Positions 27,124 to 37,191 of a stretch of 64,000 bases of DNA are shown here, one piece after another. Positions within the stretch are counted from its first letter, which is position 1. The number at the start of each line of letters is the position of its first letter. The stretch comes from Pseudoflavonifractor sp. 524-17 (lineage in GTDB: Bacteria > Bacillota > Clostridia > Oscillospirales > Oscillospiraceae): positions 1 to 64,000 of the forward strand of contig NZ_QWEK01000019.1 of the NCBI RefSeq assembly GCF_009935845.1, given 5' to 3'. Made by a program: the position numbers and the translations under genes. Under the pieces are notes generated by a model that was not told where the DNA came from, ran no database searches, and saw only the letters and a list, made by a program, of their open reading frames with translations.

Positions 27124-28446
27124 TCATGCCTTCCGCCGCAGCTTGGCGAAATAAAAGCCGTCTGTGCCGTGAAGGTGGGGCCACAGGGTAATCGCGCCCC
27201 GCTCCACCCCGCCAATGGGATCCGGCAGCTGGAAGTATTCTAATGTAAAGTTAGAATGCCTGTCAAGAAAATCTTTTGTCACAGCGTCATTTTCCCGCTC
27301 CAGCAGCGTACAGGTGGCGTAAAACAGCACCCCGCCCGGCCTGACATAGGCCGACACATTGTCCAGAATAGCCCGCTGCACATCAGGTAGACCCTCCAGC
27401 GGCTTGGGATCCTTGTAGCGGATATCCGGTTTTTTACGAATAATGCCAAGTCCGGAGCAAGGCACGTCTGCCAGAACCAGGTCAAAGCTGTTTTCCCACT
27501 CTGGGCGGCGCTTCTTTCCGTCCTGAATGGCAGTACGAATCATAGAGATGCCCAGCCGCCGGGCCCCCGCCTGGATCAGGCGCTCCTTATGGGTGTGAAT
27601 ATCGCAGGAGCAGATCTTCCCTTGGTCTCCCATCCGGATGGCCGCGGCAAAGGATTTCCCGCCAGGGGCGGCACACACATCCAAAACCCGCATTCCTGGC
27701 TCCGGTCCTGCGGCCAACACCGCCAGCTTTGCCCCGCTGTCCTGAACCAGGAACGCCCCCGCCTGAAAAGCGCTGCACTGTTCCAGGTTTCCCGTGCCCT
27801 GGAGGAGCAGGCAGTCCGGCACCCAAGGGTGGCGCTGGGCCTCAATCCCCTCCTTCTTCAAAAGACTCAAGACCTCTTCTGTGGAGAAGCGAAGGGCATT
27901 AACCTGGGCCACCGTGGGCGGGGGGGCATTATTGGCGGCCAAAAGCGCCTGCGTCCCCACACCACCCAGAGCCTGATCCAACGCATCTACAAGCCATTTG
28001 GGATGGGAGTAACGAATGGACCAATCCTCCGGCTGGGCCAGCTCCCCTTTAGAGCGCTCCAGAGCGCGGAGCACCCCGTTTACCAGCCCCGCCGCCCGGG
28101 GATTTTTCGCATATTTCCGGGCCAGATTGACCGACTCATTGACCGCCGCATGGACCGGCACCCGATCCATGCACAGCATCTGATACGTCCCTAGACGCAG
28201 CGCCCCCAGCACACAGCAGTCCAACTGATCCAGGGACGTGCTGGAGAATTGACTCAGATGGAAATCCAGCCACATCCGGTTTTGGAGCACTCCAAAGCAC
28301 AAACGGGTGGCCAGGCCCGCCTCCCGGCTGTCCAGGCCGGTCTCCCGCAGAATTTTTTTCAACGTGCCGTCCGCCCAGGCGCCTTGGCGCTCACAGGCTG
28401 TCAGCGCCAGGAGTGCCGCCTCCCGCGCGGTCTTTTTTTGTTCCAT
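27124..28446 (-). CDS. rsmB: 16S rRNA (cytosine967-C5) methyltransferase
   Basis: Two-domain enzyme of 440 residues: an N-terminal NusB-like RNA-binding domain (about 1-145) and a C-terminal Rossmann methyltransferase. SAM motif I is VLDVCAAPGGKSF near residue 255; the catalytic cysteines sit in DVPCSGLGIIRKKPD and in ATCTLLERENDAV. The RBS GGGGAG precedes the ATG. Leads into rlmN with an 11-bp gap. Confidence 0.94.
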   Translation of the reverse strand: MEQKKTAREAALLALTACERQGAWADGTLKKILRETGLDSREAGLATRLCFGVLQNRMWLDFHLSQFSSTSLDQLDCCVLGALRLGTYQMLCMDRVPVHAAVNESVNLARKYAKNPRAAGLVNGVLRALERSKGELAQPEDWSIRYSHPKWLVDALDQALGGVGTQALLAANNAPPPTVAQVNALRFSTEEVLSLLKKEGIEAQRHPWVPDCLLLQGTGNLEQCSAFQAGAFLVQDSGAKLAVLAAGPEPGMRVLDVCAAPGGKSFAAAIRMGDQGKICSCDIHTHKERLIQAGARRLGISMIRTAIQDGKKRRPEWENSFDLVLADVPCSGLGIIRKKPDIRYKDPKPLEGLPDVQRAILDNVSAYVRPGGVLFYATCTLLERENDAVTKDFLDRHSNFTLEYFQLPDPIGGVERGAITLWPHLHGTDGFYFAKLRRKA

Positions 28447-28529
28447 ATGCAGTCTCCCCGCGCCCGGAGGCGCCCAGTCTATCCTTTAAAACAGAAATTT
28501 TCTCACTGACTCCCACCCGCAGGAATCTA

Positions 28530-29795
28530 TTACATAATCTGTCCCCCACTTAAAAAACGGCTCAGTATCACTACAGAAAGTGCCAGCATTCCTATGCTCA
28601 CTGCTGCCGTTCTCTTCGGCTTTCCCCTGGCCCATACACCCAGAAAGAGGAAAAAGGGCAGGGCGCAGGACAGATACCGCCCGGCACTCAGCAGCCAGGA
28701 CAGGGAATAGTCCAAAAAGAGGCAGGCAAAGGCGTAAAGAGTGTACATACTCCGATGCTTCCGCTCTGCGCTCCACAGCCCGGCAAAAAACAGGATAAAC
28801 AACAGCAACGTAGGCAGCCACAGCTCCAGCTGAACAACTTTGTTGGGGTAGCTCAAAGTGTTCTTTACTATATATCCCAAGGTTTTGGAGATCCAGCAAA
28901 AGCCCTGACTCCAGTGTCTCTGATGAACTGTAAAGGCAAATGGGTTGTCATCTATTCTCCAGTTCAGCACGAAGTAGATCGCTGTACCCAAAACTGGCAG
29001 GAATACTGCCGGCAGACACCGGAGGATTCTTTTTCCTGCGGCCCGCAGCCCCTCTCTCCGCTGGGAGAACAGTTTTGCCTCCTGAACCAACTCCGCCAGA
29101 GCCGCACCGATGAGCAGCAGGCCGTGCATCCGGGTCAGCGCCGCTAGAATTCCCCACACTCCCGCCTCCCACCATCGGTGGCGGCGGATGGCATACAGCC
29201 CGGCGGCGGTGGTCAGCAAGAACAGACCTTCGGTCATAATGCCACCAAAAAAGAAACTGTAGGGGAAAATGGACAGAAACCATATTGCTTTTACCGCCGT
29301 CTCCCGTCCATAGTCCAAGGCTGCCAGACAATACAGGTACACGCATCCTCCGGCGTAGCACAACCAAGAGACTGCCAGTCCCGCCGCCGCGGTATTGGGC
29401 ACTACAAGGCCCAGCAGGCGGATCAACCATACATACAAGGGGAAGAACACCAAAAATAGGTGCTGTCCGTCCTCTACATAGCCACCATAGCCCAGCTCCG
29501 CCAGACGGACATAGTGCAGTCCATCCCAACGCTCCCACAGTGTTACCGGGTTGCGGGCGCCCATCACGCCCAGGGCCGTAGCCAGCGCTGCCGCCAAACC
29601 GAATACCAGCACACGGAAGAGGAGCGCCCCGCCGAATACTTTGGCACACTCCCCCGGCGAAACCGCAACTCTGGTTCCCGCTGGCGGGAGGGAAATTCGC
29701 TTGAATGGTACGCCACACACAGCCAGCCAGCGGAACACCAGTACTGTACCCAGTGCCAGAATCACCCCAGAGACGGCAATATTCCACAGTCCCAT
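28530..29795 (-). CDS. Multi-pass membrane glycosyltransferase, PIG-V/mannosyltransferase-like
   Basis: 421 residues with about nine to ten hydrophobic segments. The first extracytoplasmic loop carries WERWDGLHYVRLAELGYGG, which resembles the catalytic loop of polyprenol-phosphate-sugar-using transferases of the PIG-V-like group. The substrate is unknown. It sits between fmt (7-bp gap) and rsmB (83-bp gap), an uncommon insertion in this conserved block. The RBS overlaps the fmt stop codon. Confidence 0.75.
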   Translation of the reverse strand: MGLWNIAVSGVILALGTVLVFRWLAVCGVPFKRISLPPAGTRVAVSPGECAKVFGGALLFRVLVFGLAAALATALGVMGARNPVTLWERWDGLHYVRLAELGYGGYVEDGQHLFLVFFPLYVWLIRLLGLVVPNTAAAGLAVSWLCYAGGCVYLYCLAALDYGRETAVKAIWFLSIFPYSFFFGGIMTEGLFLLTTAAGLYAIRRHRWWEAGVWGILAALTRMHGLLLIGAALAELVQEAKLFSQRREGLRAAGKRILRCLPAVFLPVLGTAIYFVLNWRIDDNPFAFTVHQRHWSQGFCWISKTLGYIVKNTLSYPNKVVQLELWLPTLLLFILFFAGLWSAERKHRSMYTLYAFACLFLDYSLSWLLSAGRYLSCALPFFLFLGVWARGKPKRTAAVSIGMLALSVVILSRFLSGGQIM

Positions 29796-29802
29796 CTCAC
29801 GG

Positions 29803-30729
29803 TTACTCCGAGACGGAAATGGGATGTCCCCGGAGGAAATCCGCAGCTTTCATCCGCTTTTTCCCGGCGGGCTGGAGCTCCAGAATGCGCAGCACCTCGC
29901 CGCCGCCGCAGGCCACCTCAATCCCCTGCTTCCCAGCGGCCACAACAGCTCCCGGCGCGGCGGCGGTGCGTTGCTGGGCGCACTCCGCCCGCCACAGCTT
30001 CATGGGCTCCCCAGTGAGGGTATCTGTAGAAGCAGCGGGCCAGGGCACCAGCCCCCGGATCTGATCCCGGATGGCCCGGGCGCTTCGAGTCCAGTCTACT
30101 GGGGACAGGGCCCGGCTCAGCATGGGGGCCAGAGTCACCTGAGACGGGTCCTGCGGAGTACGCCCGGCAGTACCGGCGGCCAGAGCTGCCACCGTCTCTA
30201 TCAATAAGCATCCCCCCAGTTCCGCCAGGCGGTTGTAGAGCGCGGCAGCGTCCTCCTCTGGGGTAATCGGTGTCTTTACCTGGGAAATGATATCTCCCGC
30301 GTCCAGCTCGTGGGCCATGTGCATAATGGTCACACCGGTCTCAATGTCTCCATTTAGAATGGCCCAATTGATGGGGGCCGCCCCCCGGTACCGGGGAAGC
30401 AGAGATGAGTGGACGTTAATACAACCCAAGGGGGCGCATTTCAAAATCTCGTCCGGCAGGATCCGCCCATAGGCCGCCACCACAATCAGCTCCGGCTCCA
30501 ACGCCTGGATCTCGGCCAGGGCGAGCCCGTCCCGGAGCTTTTCCGGCTGAAAGACTGGGATACCGTGGGCCAGGGCGCACTCCTTTACCGGCGGCGGCTG
30601 GAGCTTCATTCCCCGGTTTTTAGGCTTGTCCGGCTGGGTGAACACCCCTGCCACACAGTGCCCTGCCTCTATCAGTTTTTCTAGAGAGGGCACCGCAAAG
30701 GCAGGTGTACCCATAAAAAAGATCCGCAT
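29803..30729 (-). CDS. fmt: Methionyl-tRNA formyltransferase
   Basis: Formylates initiator Met-tRNA. 308 residues: N-terminal formyltransferase fold with FFMGTPAFAVPSL, the folate-site LLPRYRGAAPINWAI near residue 107 (catalytic Asn/His/Asp set; H in VTIMHMAHELDAGD), and a C-terminal OB-like domain. Starts 3 bp after the def stop, so co-translated. Confidence 0.95.
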   Translation of the reverse strand: MRIFFMGTPAFAVPSLEKLIEAGHCVAGVFTQPDKPKNRGMKLQPPPVKECALAHGIPVFQPEKLRDGLALAEIQALEPELIVVAAYGRILPDEILKCAPLGCINVHSSLLPRYRGAAPINWAILNGDIETGVTIMHMAHELDAGDIISQVKTPITPEEDAAALYNRLAELGGCLLIETVAALAAGTAGRTPQDPSQVTLAPMLSRALSPVDWTRSARAIRDQIRGLVPWPAASTDTLTGEPMKLWRAECAQQRTAAAPGAVVAAGKQGIEVACGGGEVLRILELQPAGKKRMKAADFLRGHPISVSE

Positions 30730-30732
30730 CTC

Positions 30733-31218
30733 TTACTCCTCTTCCAAGAGCTGTTCCATTTCCTCGTTGGTGTACAGGCGATCCGTGTGGTCGATAAAGA
30801 GGTGTCCGTCCAGATGCTCCAGCTCGTGACAGAAACAGCGGGCCACAATTTCCTCCCCTTCCGCCTCAAACCAGTTCCCCATACGGTCCTGGGCCTTTAC
30901 CCGGGCCCGCATGGGCCGCTTCACCTTACCCCAGCGCCCGGGAACGCTGAGGCACCCCTCAAAGCCGTCCTGCTCCCCTCGCGTCCACACCAGCTCCGGA
31001 TTCACCAGCTCCAGCATTTGGTCCTCATCATCCATCACGATTACCGCCCGGCGGAGAATACCTATCTGGGGGGCGGCCAGCCCCGCGCCGTTGGCCTTGG
31101 CCAGCGTCTCCTTCAGGTCGTCCAGCAAGTCCCACAGCCGCCGGTCAAAGTTTACTACCGGCCGGCAGACCTTCCGCAGTGCCGGGTCAGTGTCGGTTAA
31201 AATCCCTCGAATTGCCAT
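30733..31218 (-). CDS. def: Peptide deformylase
   Basis: Removes the formyl group from nascent proteins. 161 residues with all three motifs: GAGLAAPQIG near residue 44, EGCLSVPG near residue 88 (metal cysteine) and CHELEHLDG near residue 129 (HExxH). RBS AGGAGG 8 bp ahead. Operon priA-def-fmt. Confidence 0.96.
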   Translation of the reverse strand: MAIRGILTDTDPALRKVCRPVVNFDRRLWDLLDDLKETLAKANGAGLAAPQIGILRRAVIVMDDEDQMLELVNPELVWTRGEQDGFEGCLSVPGRWGKVKRPMRARVKAQDRMGNWFEAEGEEIVARCFCHELEHLDGHLFIDHTDRLYTNEEMEQLLEEE

Positions 31219-31230
31219 GAAAATATCCTC

Positions 31231-33705
31231 CTAGTCCAGTGGGTTGATGTCCGCGTGGACGGCTACTCCCCGGTTCTTTTTATCTGCCTGTGCACACCGC
31301 AACAGGTGTGCTACCAAAGCGCGCATGGTTTTGTCATTCTTTCCGCTCAAGGTCAGCCGGTAGCGGTAGCGGTTATTCACCTTTGCCACAGGTGCTGGGG
31401 CAGGACCTAAAATCTGGGTCTCATAGGGCCGGAACTCCGGCCGGCGGAGCCAGTCCTCCAGACTGCGGCGCAGGCGCATACAAGTCTGGAGCACGGCGCT
31501 CTCCTCCGTCCCGGAGGCCGTCAGCAGAAAGAGATCTCGAAACGGGGGACAGCCCCGCAGGCGCCGCAGTTCAATCTCCTGCTCATAAAAACCGTCGTAA
31601 TTCTGGGCGGCGGCAAAGGCAATCACATCGTTTTCCGGAGTATAGGTCTGGATGACAGCCCGGCCGGTCCGGCCGCCCCGGCCTGCCCGGCCCACTACCT
31701 GGGTGAGCAAAGAGAAGGTACGCTCCGCCGCCCGGTAGTCGTCCACATACAAAGACAAGTCCGCCGCCACCACTCCTGCAAGGGTTACACCTTCAAAGTC
31801 CAGCCCCTTGGCCACCATCTGGGTGCCCACCAGAACCGGAATCTTATCCTTCTCAAACCGGGACAGCAGCGCCTCGTGGGAATGGGTAGCCGAGACGGTG
31901 TCCGCGTCCATGCGGAGGATCTCCCGGCCGGGGAAGCGGGCCTCCAGCTCCTCCTGGACTTTCTGTGTTCCCACACCCAGGAAAGTAAGGGTTCCACCGC
32001 AGTGGGGGCAGCACTCCGGCACCCGCTCTGAGTGGCCGCAATAATGGCACATCAGCCGGCCGTTGGCGGAGTGATAGGTGAGATAGACAGAACACCGGGG
32101 ACACACCGGCACTTCCCCGCACTCCCCGCAGGAGACCATCCGGCTGGCCCCCCGGCGGTTGAGAAACAGGATGCTCTGCTCCCCCCGCTCCATGGCCTCG
32201 GCCAGGGCGTCCGCCAGCGGGCGGCTGACGGCTCCGCCGTTCCCCTCTCTCAGCTCCTGCCGGAGATCAGCAATCTCCACCTCTGGCAGACCCTGCCGGT
32301 TATACCGGTTCTTCAGTTGAAAGAGAGCATATACCCCAGTCTTGGCCAGATACATGGATTCAATGGACGGCGTCGCCGAGCCCAGCACCAACAACGCGCC
32401 GTGCTGCCGGCAGCGGAATTTGGCCACCTCCCTGGCATGGTATTTCGGTACATTCTCCGACTTATAGCTCCCCTCCTGCTCCTCATCCAGAATGATAATC
32501 CCCAGATTTTTTATAGGAGCAAATACCGCCGAGCGGGTACCGATGACCACATCGGCTTGTCCCGAGCGCACCCGCTTCCATTCGTCATACCGCTCTCCCG
32601 CCCGGAGCAAGCTGTGGAGCACTGCCACCCGGCTGCCGAACTGGGCGGTGAAGCTGTGGAGCATCTGGGGGGTCAAAGCGATCTCCGGTACCAATACCAT
32701 AGCCCCCTGCCCCGACTTCAGCGCCTCCTCAATCAGGCGGATGTAGACCTGGGTCTTTCCGCTCCCGGTTACGCCGTACAGCAGAGCGGCGGCGGGCTCC
32801 TTCCGCCGGACCAGCTCATTCAGGCCCTCGAAAGCCGCCTGCTGCTCCTCGTTGAGTACCACCGGTTCCGCAGGAGCGGCGGACTCCGTCACGGCCCGCC
32901 GGTAGACCTCCCGCTGCTCCAGCTCTAAAATATGGCTCTTCTCCAAAGAGCGAATGGTCTGGCCAGAGGCTCCGGTGAAATAGCATAACTCCTTCACTGA
33001 GGCCTCCCCCACGGTACACAACAGCTGCGTCACCGCATAGCGCATGGGGGCGGAGCGCCGCCGGGGGGCCACCTGGGCCAAGGCGTCCTCCGCCGGCATG
33101 GCCAGCCGGGCGACCTGCTCCACCTTGTCCCCAACGCCCCTGGACGCGCTGGTCTCCAGCACCAGAATCCCTCGCTCTGTCAGCCGGCGCAGGGCTGGGC
33201 CGGGGTCCTTGGCGCCAAACGCCGCCTTGATCTTGCCCAGCTCTACCCACTTCAGGGAGCACACCATCTCTACCACTGTCCGGGCTCCCTTTGAGCTGCC
33301 GGCGGCTTCGTAGGCCCGCTCCCGGTCCACTCCGTCGGCCAGACGGTACCGGTCCTGGAGGGAGAAATACAGCCCTGCGGGAAGCATGGCCCGTGCCGCG
33401 TCATATACCGTACAAAAATACCGTTCCCGCATCCAGAGCGCCAGACGCAGCCCCTCACTGTCCAGCACTGGGTAATCATCCAGCAACGTCAGCACAGCCT
33501 TGCACCGGGGATCTGCTGTGCTGCCGGTCTCTACCGCCAGAATCAGCCCCTCGGTCCGCCGGTTGCCTGCCCCAAAGGGCACAATCACCCGCACGCCGGG
33601 AAGAGCCCGCGCCGCCAGCTCCGCTGGGACAGAATAGGTATAGGGTTTGTCAATGGCGTATGTAGCGGCAGAGAGGGCCACCCGCGCCAGCGTTATCTGC
33701 TCCAC
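31231..33705 (-). CDS. priA: Primosomal protein N' (PriA helicase)
   Basis: Restarts stalled replication forks. About 824 residues: N-terminal fork-binding domain, Walker A LLYGVTGSGKTQVY around residue 310, DEEQEGSYKSE (DExx box), helicase C-terminal motifs, and a zinc-binding cysteine array (CGECGEVPVCPRC ... CHYCGHSERVPECCPHCG). I choose GTG at 33705, 6 bp after AAGGGGG, giving MEQITLARVAL; the upstream extension has no site. First gene of the block running to thiN. Confidence 0.95.
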   Translation of the reverse strand: MEQITLARVALSAATYAIDKPYTYSVPAELAARALPGVRVIVPFGAGNRRTEGLILAVETGSTADPRCKAVLTLLDDYPVLDSEGLRLALWMRERYFCTVYDAARAMLPAGLYFSLQDRYRLADGVDRERAYEAAGSSKGARTVVEMVCSLKWVELGKIKAAFGAKDPGPALRRLTERGILVLETSASRGVGDKVEQVARLAMPAEDALAQVAPRRRSAPMRYAVTQLLCTVGEASVKELCYFTGASGQTIRSLEKSHILELEQREVYRRAVTESAAPAEPVVLNEEQQAAFEGLNELVRRKEPAAALLYGVTGSGKTQVYIRLIEEALKSGQGAMVLVPEIALTPQMLHSFTAQFGSRVAVLHSLLRAGERYDEWKRVRSGQADVVIGTRSAVFAPIKNLGIIILDEEQEGSYKSENVPKYHAREVAKFRCRQHGALLVLGSATPSIESMYLAKTGVYALFQLKNRYNRQGLPEVEIADLRQELREGNGGAVSRPLADALAEAMERGEQSILFLNRRGASRMVSCGECGEVPVCPRCSVYLTYHSANGRLMCHYCGHSERVPECCPHCGGTLTFLGVGTQKVQEELEARFPGREILRMDADTVSATHSHEALLSRFEKDKIPVLVGTQMVAKGLDFEGVTLAGVVAADLSLYVDDYRAAERTFSLLTQVVGRAGRGGRTGRAVIQTYTPENDVIAFAAAQNYDGFYEQEIELRRLRGCPPFRDLFLLTASGTEESAVLQTCMRLRRSLEDWLRRPEFRPYETQILGPAPAPVAKVNNRYRYRLTLSGKNDKTMRALVAHLLRCAQADKKNRGVAVHADINPLD

Positions 33706-33870
33706 ATGTAGCCCCCTTCCGGCAAGGTCTGATGGATAGAAAGTCATTAGAATCTGTTGACAAGCAATTTTGCAGGAATCCTGATGGGTTTCAAGAAAAA
33801 CTGGGGACGCTCAAGGGAAAAGATCCACCCTTTTGGTGTTTTGCAGGTTTTCAAACAGACGCTAGATCTC

Positions 33871-33917
33871 GGAAAAGGCAAGCGTCAGAGGCCATCCCCC
33901 TGGCGCTTGCCCTTTCC
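33871..33917 (-). terminator. Terminator of the yicC-remA-gmk-rpoZ operon
   Basis: GGAAAAGGCAAGCG pairs with CGCTTGCCCTTTCC (one mismatch), with TTTTCC on the minus strand, starting 3 bp past the rpoZ stop. The ~165 bp up to priA must hold the priA promoter; I did not find a convincing pair. Confidence 0.75.
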
Positions 33918-33920
33918 GCT

Positions 33921-34118
33921 TTATTCCTCGGCCTGAGGGGTCACTTTCCCCTCGGCTACTTCCTTAATAGCTAGGGAGACCGGCTTCTCCTCCAGGGGGA
34001 TCCCGTTTTCCTCCGCCTCATTGGCGATCTGACGGGCGCGCTGGGCTACCACATTGACCAGCATATACCGGCTGGACACCTGCTCCAGCAGCTTATTCAT
34101 AGGGGGTTCCAACATCAT
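33921..34118 (-). CDS. rpoZ: RNA polymerase omega subunit
   Basis: Small RNAP assembly subunit, 65 residues, with SSRYMLVNVVAQRARQIANE matching the family core and PVSLAIKEVAEGKV at the C-terminus. It overlaps the gmk stop (ATGATG). Either of two adjacent ATGs may start it. Confidence 0.92.
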   Translation of the reverse strand: MMLEPPMNKLLEQVSSRYMLVNVVAQRARQIANEAEENGIPLEEKPVSLAIKEVAEGKVTPQAEE

Positions 34119-34774
34119 AGGGCAACAATCTCCTTTTCATTTCGCTCCAAAGCGGTATTGGGGGAAACATCGCTCACCAGGTGGATCCGGTTTCGGATCC
34201 GGCAGCTCTCCGCTGTCAAAATGGCGATAATCTCCGCCGCCGCGTCGGATACCTTGTCATTGACGACCATAAAATCGTAGTTGGGGATTTGGACGTACTC
34301 CTCCCGTGCCTTTTGCAGCCGGTCCTGGATAACTTCCTCCTGATCGGTGGCTCTTCGGTGCAGCCGCCGGGACAGTTCCTCAAAGGTGGGGGGGATGATG
34401 AAAATCAGTACAGCTTCCGGACATTTCGCCCGCACTTTCGCAGCCCCCTGGACCTCAATGTCCAGCAGCACATCGATCCCTGCTTTCAGCTTATCCTGGA
34501 TGATTTTCAGGGAAGTGCCGTAGTAATTGCCCACATATTTGGCGTACTCCAGCAGTTCCCCCCGCTCTATCATGCCCTCGAAGGTCTCGCGGGAAACGAA
34601 ATTGTAGTTTACCCCGTCGGCCTCCCCCACCCTGGGTTGCCGGGTGGTAAAGGAGACGGAGAAATAGATGTCGTCCCGCTCGCTGAGCAGCTCCGCAATC
34701 ACGGTGCTCTTCCCCACCCCAGAGGGACCAGACAGGACAATGAGCTGTCCCTGGGTCTTCTTCTTTCGTATCAT
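34115..34774 (-). CDS. gmk: Guanylate kinase
   Basis: ATP:GMP phosphotransferase. 219 residues with P-loop [10 protein letters not shown] near residue 15, the GMP-binding [15 protein letters not shown], and [14 protein letters not shown] overlap with remA on one side and rpoZ on the other. Confidence 0.96.
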   Translation of the reverse strand: MIRKKKTQGQLIVLSGPSGVGKSTVIAELLSERDDIYFSVSFTTRQPRVGEADGVNYNFVSRETFEGMIERGELLEYAKYVGNYYGTSLKIIQDKLKAGIDVLLDIEVQGAAKVRAKCPEAVLIFIIPPTFEELSRRLHRRATDQEEVIQDRLQKAREEYVQIPNYDFMVVNDKVSDAAAEIIAILTAESCRIRNRIHLVSDVSPNTALERNEKEIVAL

Positions 34775-35040
34775 TCCAGTTCCTCCTCCGCAGGCAAGCT
34801 GGTCTCTTTCCCGGCCAGACGGCCCGCCACAGTCTCTGGCTGAAGCGCGGACAGGATAATGTGATCGCTGTCCATCACCAGCACTGCCTTCGTGCGCCGG
34901 CCATATGTGGCGTCAATGAGACGCCCCCTCTCCTTTGCCTCCTGCACCATTCGCTTAATAGGGGCGGAATCGGGTCCCACAATAGCCATCAGCCGGCCGG
35001 CGGACACCATATTGCCAAAGCCAATGTTAATAAGCTTCAT
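34771..35040 (-). CDS. remA: RemA/DUF370 family regulator
   Basis: 89-residue protein starting [12 protein letters not shown], with the conserved [15 protein letters not shown] and [11 protein letters not shown] stretches. In Bacillus RemA is a DNA-binding activator of matrix and osmoprotection genes. The last ~15 residues are an acidic extension. Adjacent to yicC and gmk as in most Firmicutes. Confidence 0.92.
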   Translation of the reverse strand: MKLINIGFGNMVSAGRLMAIVGPDSAPIKRMVQEAKERGRLIDATYGRRTKAVLVMDSDHIILSALQPETVAGRLAGKETSLPAEEELE

Positions 35041-35055
35041 GCGCCCGCCCCCAAA

Positions 35056-35934
35056 TCACTCAATATTTTGAACCTGCTCCCGGATCTTCTCAATCTCCGC
35101 CTTGATATCCACCACATAGCGGGCGGTCTCAATGTCGCTGCACTTAGAGCCAATGGTATTGGCCTCCCGGTTGAACTCCTGGATGAGAAAGTCCAGCTTG
35201 CGGCCGATGGGTCCGTCTCCCGCCAGCATCTCCTCCAGCTGGGACAGGTGGCTGCGCAGACGGACGGTCTCCTCGTCCACCGCCACCTTGTCGGCAAACA
35301 GGGCCGCCTCCGTCAAAATGCGGCTCTCATCCAGCTGGGTATTTTGGAGCACCTCAGTCATCTTGGCCGCCAGCCGGGCCCGGTAGTCGGCCACAATGCC
35401 GGGGGCACGGGCCTCCACCTTGCCAGTAAGGACAGCAATCGTCTCAGCCCGGCTGTGAATGTCCGCCGCCAGCTTCTCCCCCTCCCGGACGCGCATGGCG
35501 TCAAAGTCGGACAGGGCCAGCTCCAGCACCTGGGTAATTCCGGCGGCGATGGCCTCCTGGTCCACCTGATTCTTCTCCACCAGAAAGATATCCGGAAACC
35601 GTGCTAGGGCGACGGTGGAGATGTCGTCCTTTAGGCCATACCGATCCCGCAGGGAGCACAGCGCCTGATAATACCCGTCGGCCATAAGCTCGTTGACCGA
35701 GATGCTCACATCCCCCTGCGCAGACGGGCCAATGGTGATAAACACATCAACCTTGCCCCGGGAAATGCATTTTTGCACCATTCCCTTTACTCTGTCCTCC
35801 GCGAACATATAGATGCGGGGCAGCTTGACGGTGCAGTCCAGATAGCGGTTGTTGACAGCGCGCAGCTCTATGGTGATGGTCCGTCCCTGAACCACCGCCT
35901 CTCCCCTGCCGTAGCCAGTCATGCTTTTGATCAA
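35056..35934 (-). CDS. yicC: YicC/YloC-family endoribonuclease
   Basis: 292 residues beginning MIKSMTGYGRGE, the family signature, and containing KLDFLIQEFNREANTIGSK with the conserved C-terminal acid/asparagine region. E. coli YicC and B. subtilis YloC have endoribonuclease activity (family knowledge). TTG start 4 bp after GGGAGG; the next ATG (four codons on) would remove the signature. First gene of the remA-gmk-rpoZ operon. Confidence 0.9.
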   Translation of the reverse strand: MIKSMTGYGRGEAVVQGRTITIELRAVNNRYLDCTVKLPRIYMFAEDRVKGMVQKCISRGKVDVFITIGPSAQGDVSISVNELMADGYYQALCSLRDRYGLKDDISTVALARFPDIFLVEKNQVDQEAIAAGITQVLELALSDFDAMRVREGEKLAADIHSRAETIAVLTGKVEARAPGIVADYRARLAAKMTEVLQNTQLDESRILTEAALFADKVAVDEETVRLRSHLSQLEEMLAGDGPIGRKLDFLIQEFNREANTIGSKCSDIETARYVVDIKAEIEKIREQVQNIE

Positions 35935-36044
35935 AGGGCCTCCCTCGCTTCTCTCTTAGAAATCAATCGGTAAAATGATATTATATTATTATAACAGACT
36001 TTCTCCCGCTTGAAAAGACTTTCTCTCTCTTTTTTCCAGGTCTC

Positions 36045-36566
36045 TCAGTCCACCAGATGCTGAATTTTTACCAGATAGAGGGCAATCAGCCGGGATAATC
36101 CGATGTCATACACCGCGAACATCACATTTCCCACCAGATAGATCAGGGGCATCTCATCCAGCACAGGGGGCAGGCAGGTCAGGAACAGCCCCCGAAACCC
36201 GAACCAGAGCACACTCAGCGCGCCGTTAAAAAAGGCTGCCTTGCACAATAACTCCATCCAGAGACGGCCAGTACGCTCTCCCATGGCTTTTATTATAGGG
36301 TACAGCCCGAACAGCACTACATAGAGCATCACGCCGCTTTTCTCCGGCACAATGATACCGCCCAGCAGGCCGGCTGCCCCATAGCAGAAGAAGCCGGCGC
36401 CCATGCCGCCGGATAAAATGGCCGCAGCCACAGGCAGGCCGGCTACGGCAGCCACTCCCAGCCGCCCTATGGGCACCAGCGCCGTGCCGTACAAAATAGC
36501 CAGAGACAGGCCAGCCATCAGCCCGGGCCGGGCCAGCCTTTGGCCCATGGAGCGGGGACATTTCAT
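36045..36566 (-). CDS. Predicted integral membrane protein, function unknown
   Basis: 173 residues with about five hydrophobic helices and short loops. The ATG lies 10 bp after GGGGG, and the gene starts 3 bp past the J-domain gene stop, so the two are coupled. The helix pattern is somewhat like small membrane chaperone- or transporter-like DUF proteins, but no family is recognised. Confidence 0.65.
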   Translation of the reverse strand: MKCPRSMGQRLARPGLMAGLSLAILYGTALVPIGRLGVAAVAGLPVAAAILSGGMGAGFFCYGAAGLLGGIIVPEKSGVMLYVVLFGLYPIIKAMGERTGRLWMELLCKAAFFNGALSVLWFGFRGLFLTCLPPVLDEMPLIYLVGNVMFAVYDIGLSRLIALYLVKIQHLVD

Positions 36567-36569
36567 CGC

Positions 36570-37154
36570 TCAATATCCCCCGCAGCAACTGCAAAGGCAG
36601 TTGGCGCACATCAGGCTGGTACAGCAGTCGCAGGTGGAGGGGGCGTATCCATAGGTGCGGAAGGGCTGACCTCCGCTGTGCATCATGGCCAGGGCCTGCC
36701 GGTATTCTCCATTGGATGGGTCCATCCGGCAGGCCGTCTGAAAATACTGGGTGGCCTCTTCCAGCCAGCCCTTGCGGTAGGCAACGCTGCCCATAAGAAA
36801 ATGCCACTCCCCATCCTGGGCGGACGCCCCCCGCAGCAGATGCTCCGCCCGGCCCAGATCTCCCAGATTGATGGCCTGACGGACCTGCTGATAGGTGCTT
36901 CCTGAATAGCCACTCTGACGCTGCCCCGTGCTCTGAGCGCTATTCTGATAGCTTCGTTGTCCCTTGGTACGCTGCTTTACAATGAGGTCGTACGCCTCAT
37001 TGATCGCCTTCATCTTCTCCTCCGCCAGATCAGCCAGGGGGTTGTTCTGATAGTTATCCGGGTGGTACTTCCGAGCCAGCTCCCGATAGGCGTGTTTTAC
37101 CTCATCGTCACTCGCGCCGGGGTTGACGCCCAAAACCTGATAGGGATCTGTCAT
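36570..37154 (-). CDS. J-domain protein with TPR-like segment and cysteine-rich tail
   Basis: N-terminal J domain (1-65) with the HPD motif at about residues 31-33, predicted to stimulate a DnaK ATPase. A tetratricopeptide-like helical segment (about 90-160; [20 protein letters not shown]) follows. The tail is unusual: [20 protein letters not shown], nine residues in the last 20 being cysteine or glycine, suggesting metal binding. It has no DnaJ-type zinc-finger domain, so it is a specialised co-chaperone. Coupled to a membrane protein gene downstream. Confidence 0.8.
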   Translation of the reverse strand: MTDPYQVLGVNPGASDDEVKHAYRELARKYHPDNYQNNPLADLAEEKMKAINEAYDLIVKQRTKGQRSYQNSAQSTGQRQSGYSGSTYQQVRQAINLGDLGRAEHLLRGASAQDGEWHFLMGSVAYRKGWLEEATQYFQTACRMDPSNGEYRQALAMMHSGGQPFRTYGYAPSTCDCCTSLMCANCLCSCCGGY

Positions 37155-37191
37155 ATATCCATTCTCCTATGTTTGTATCCGTTTTCTTCGT

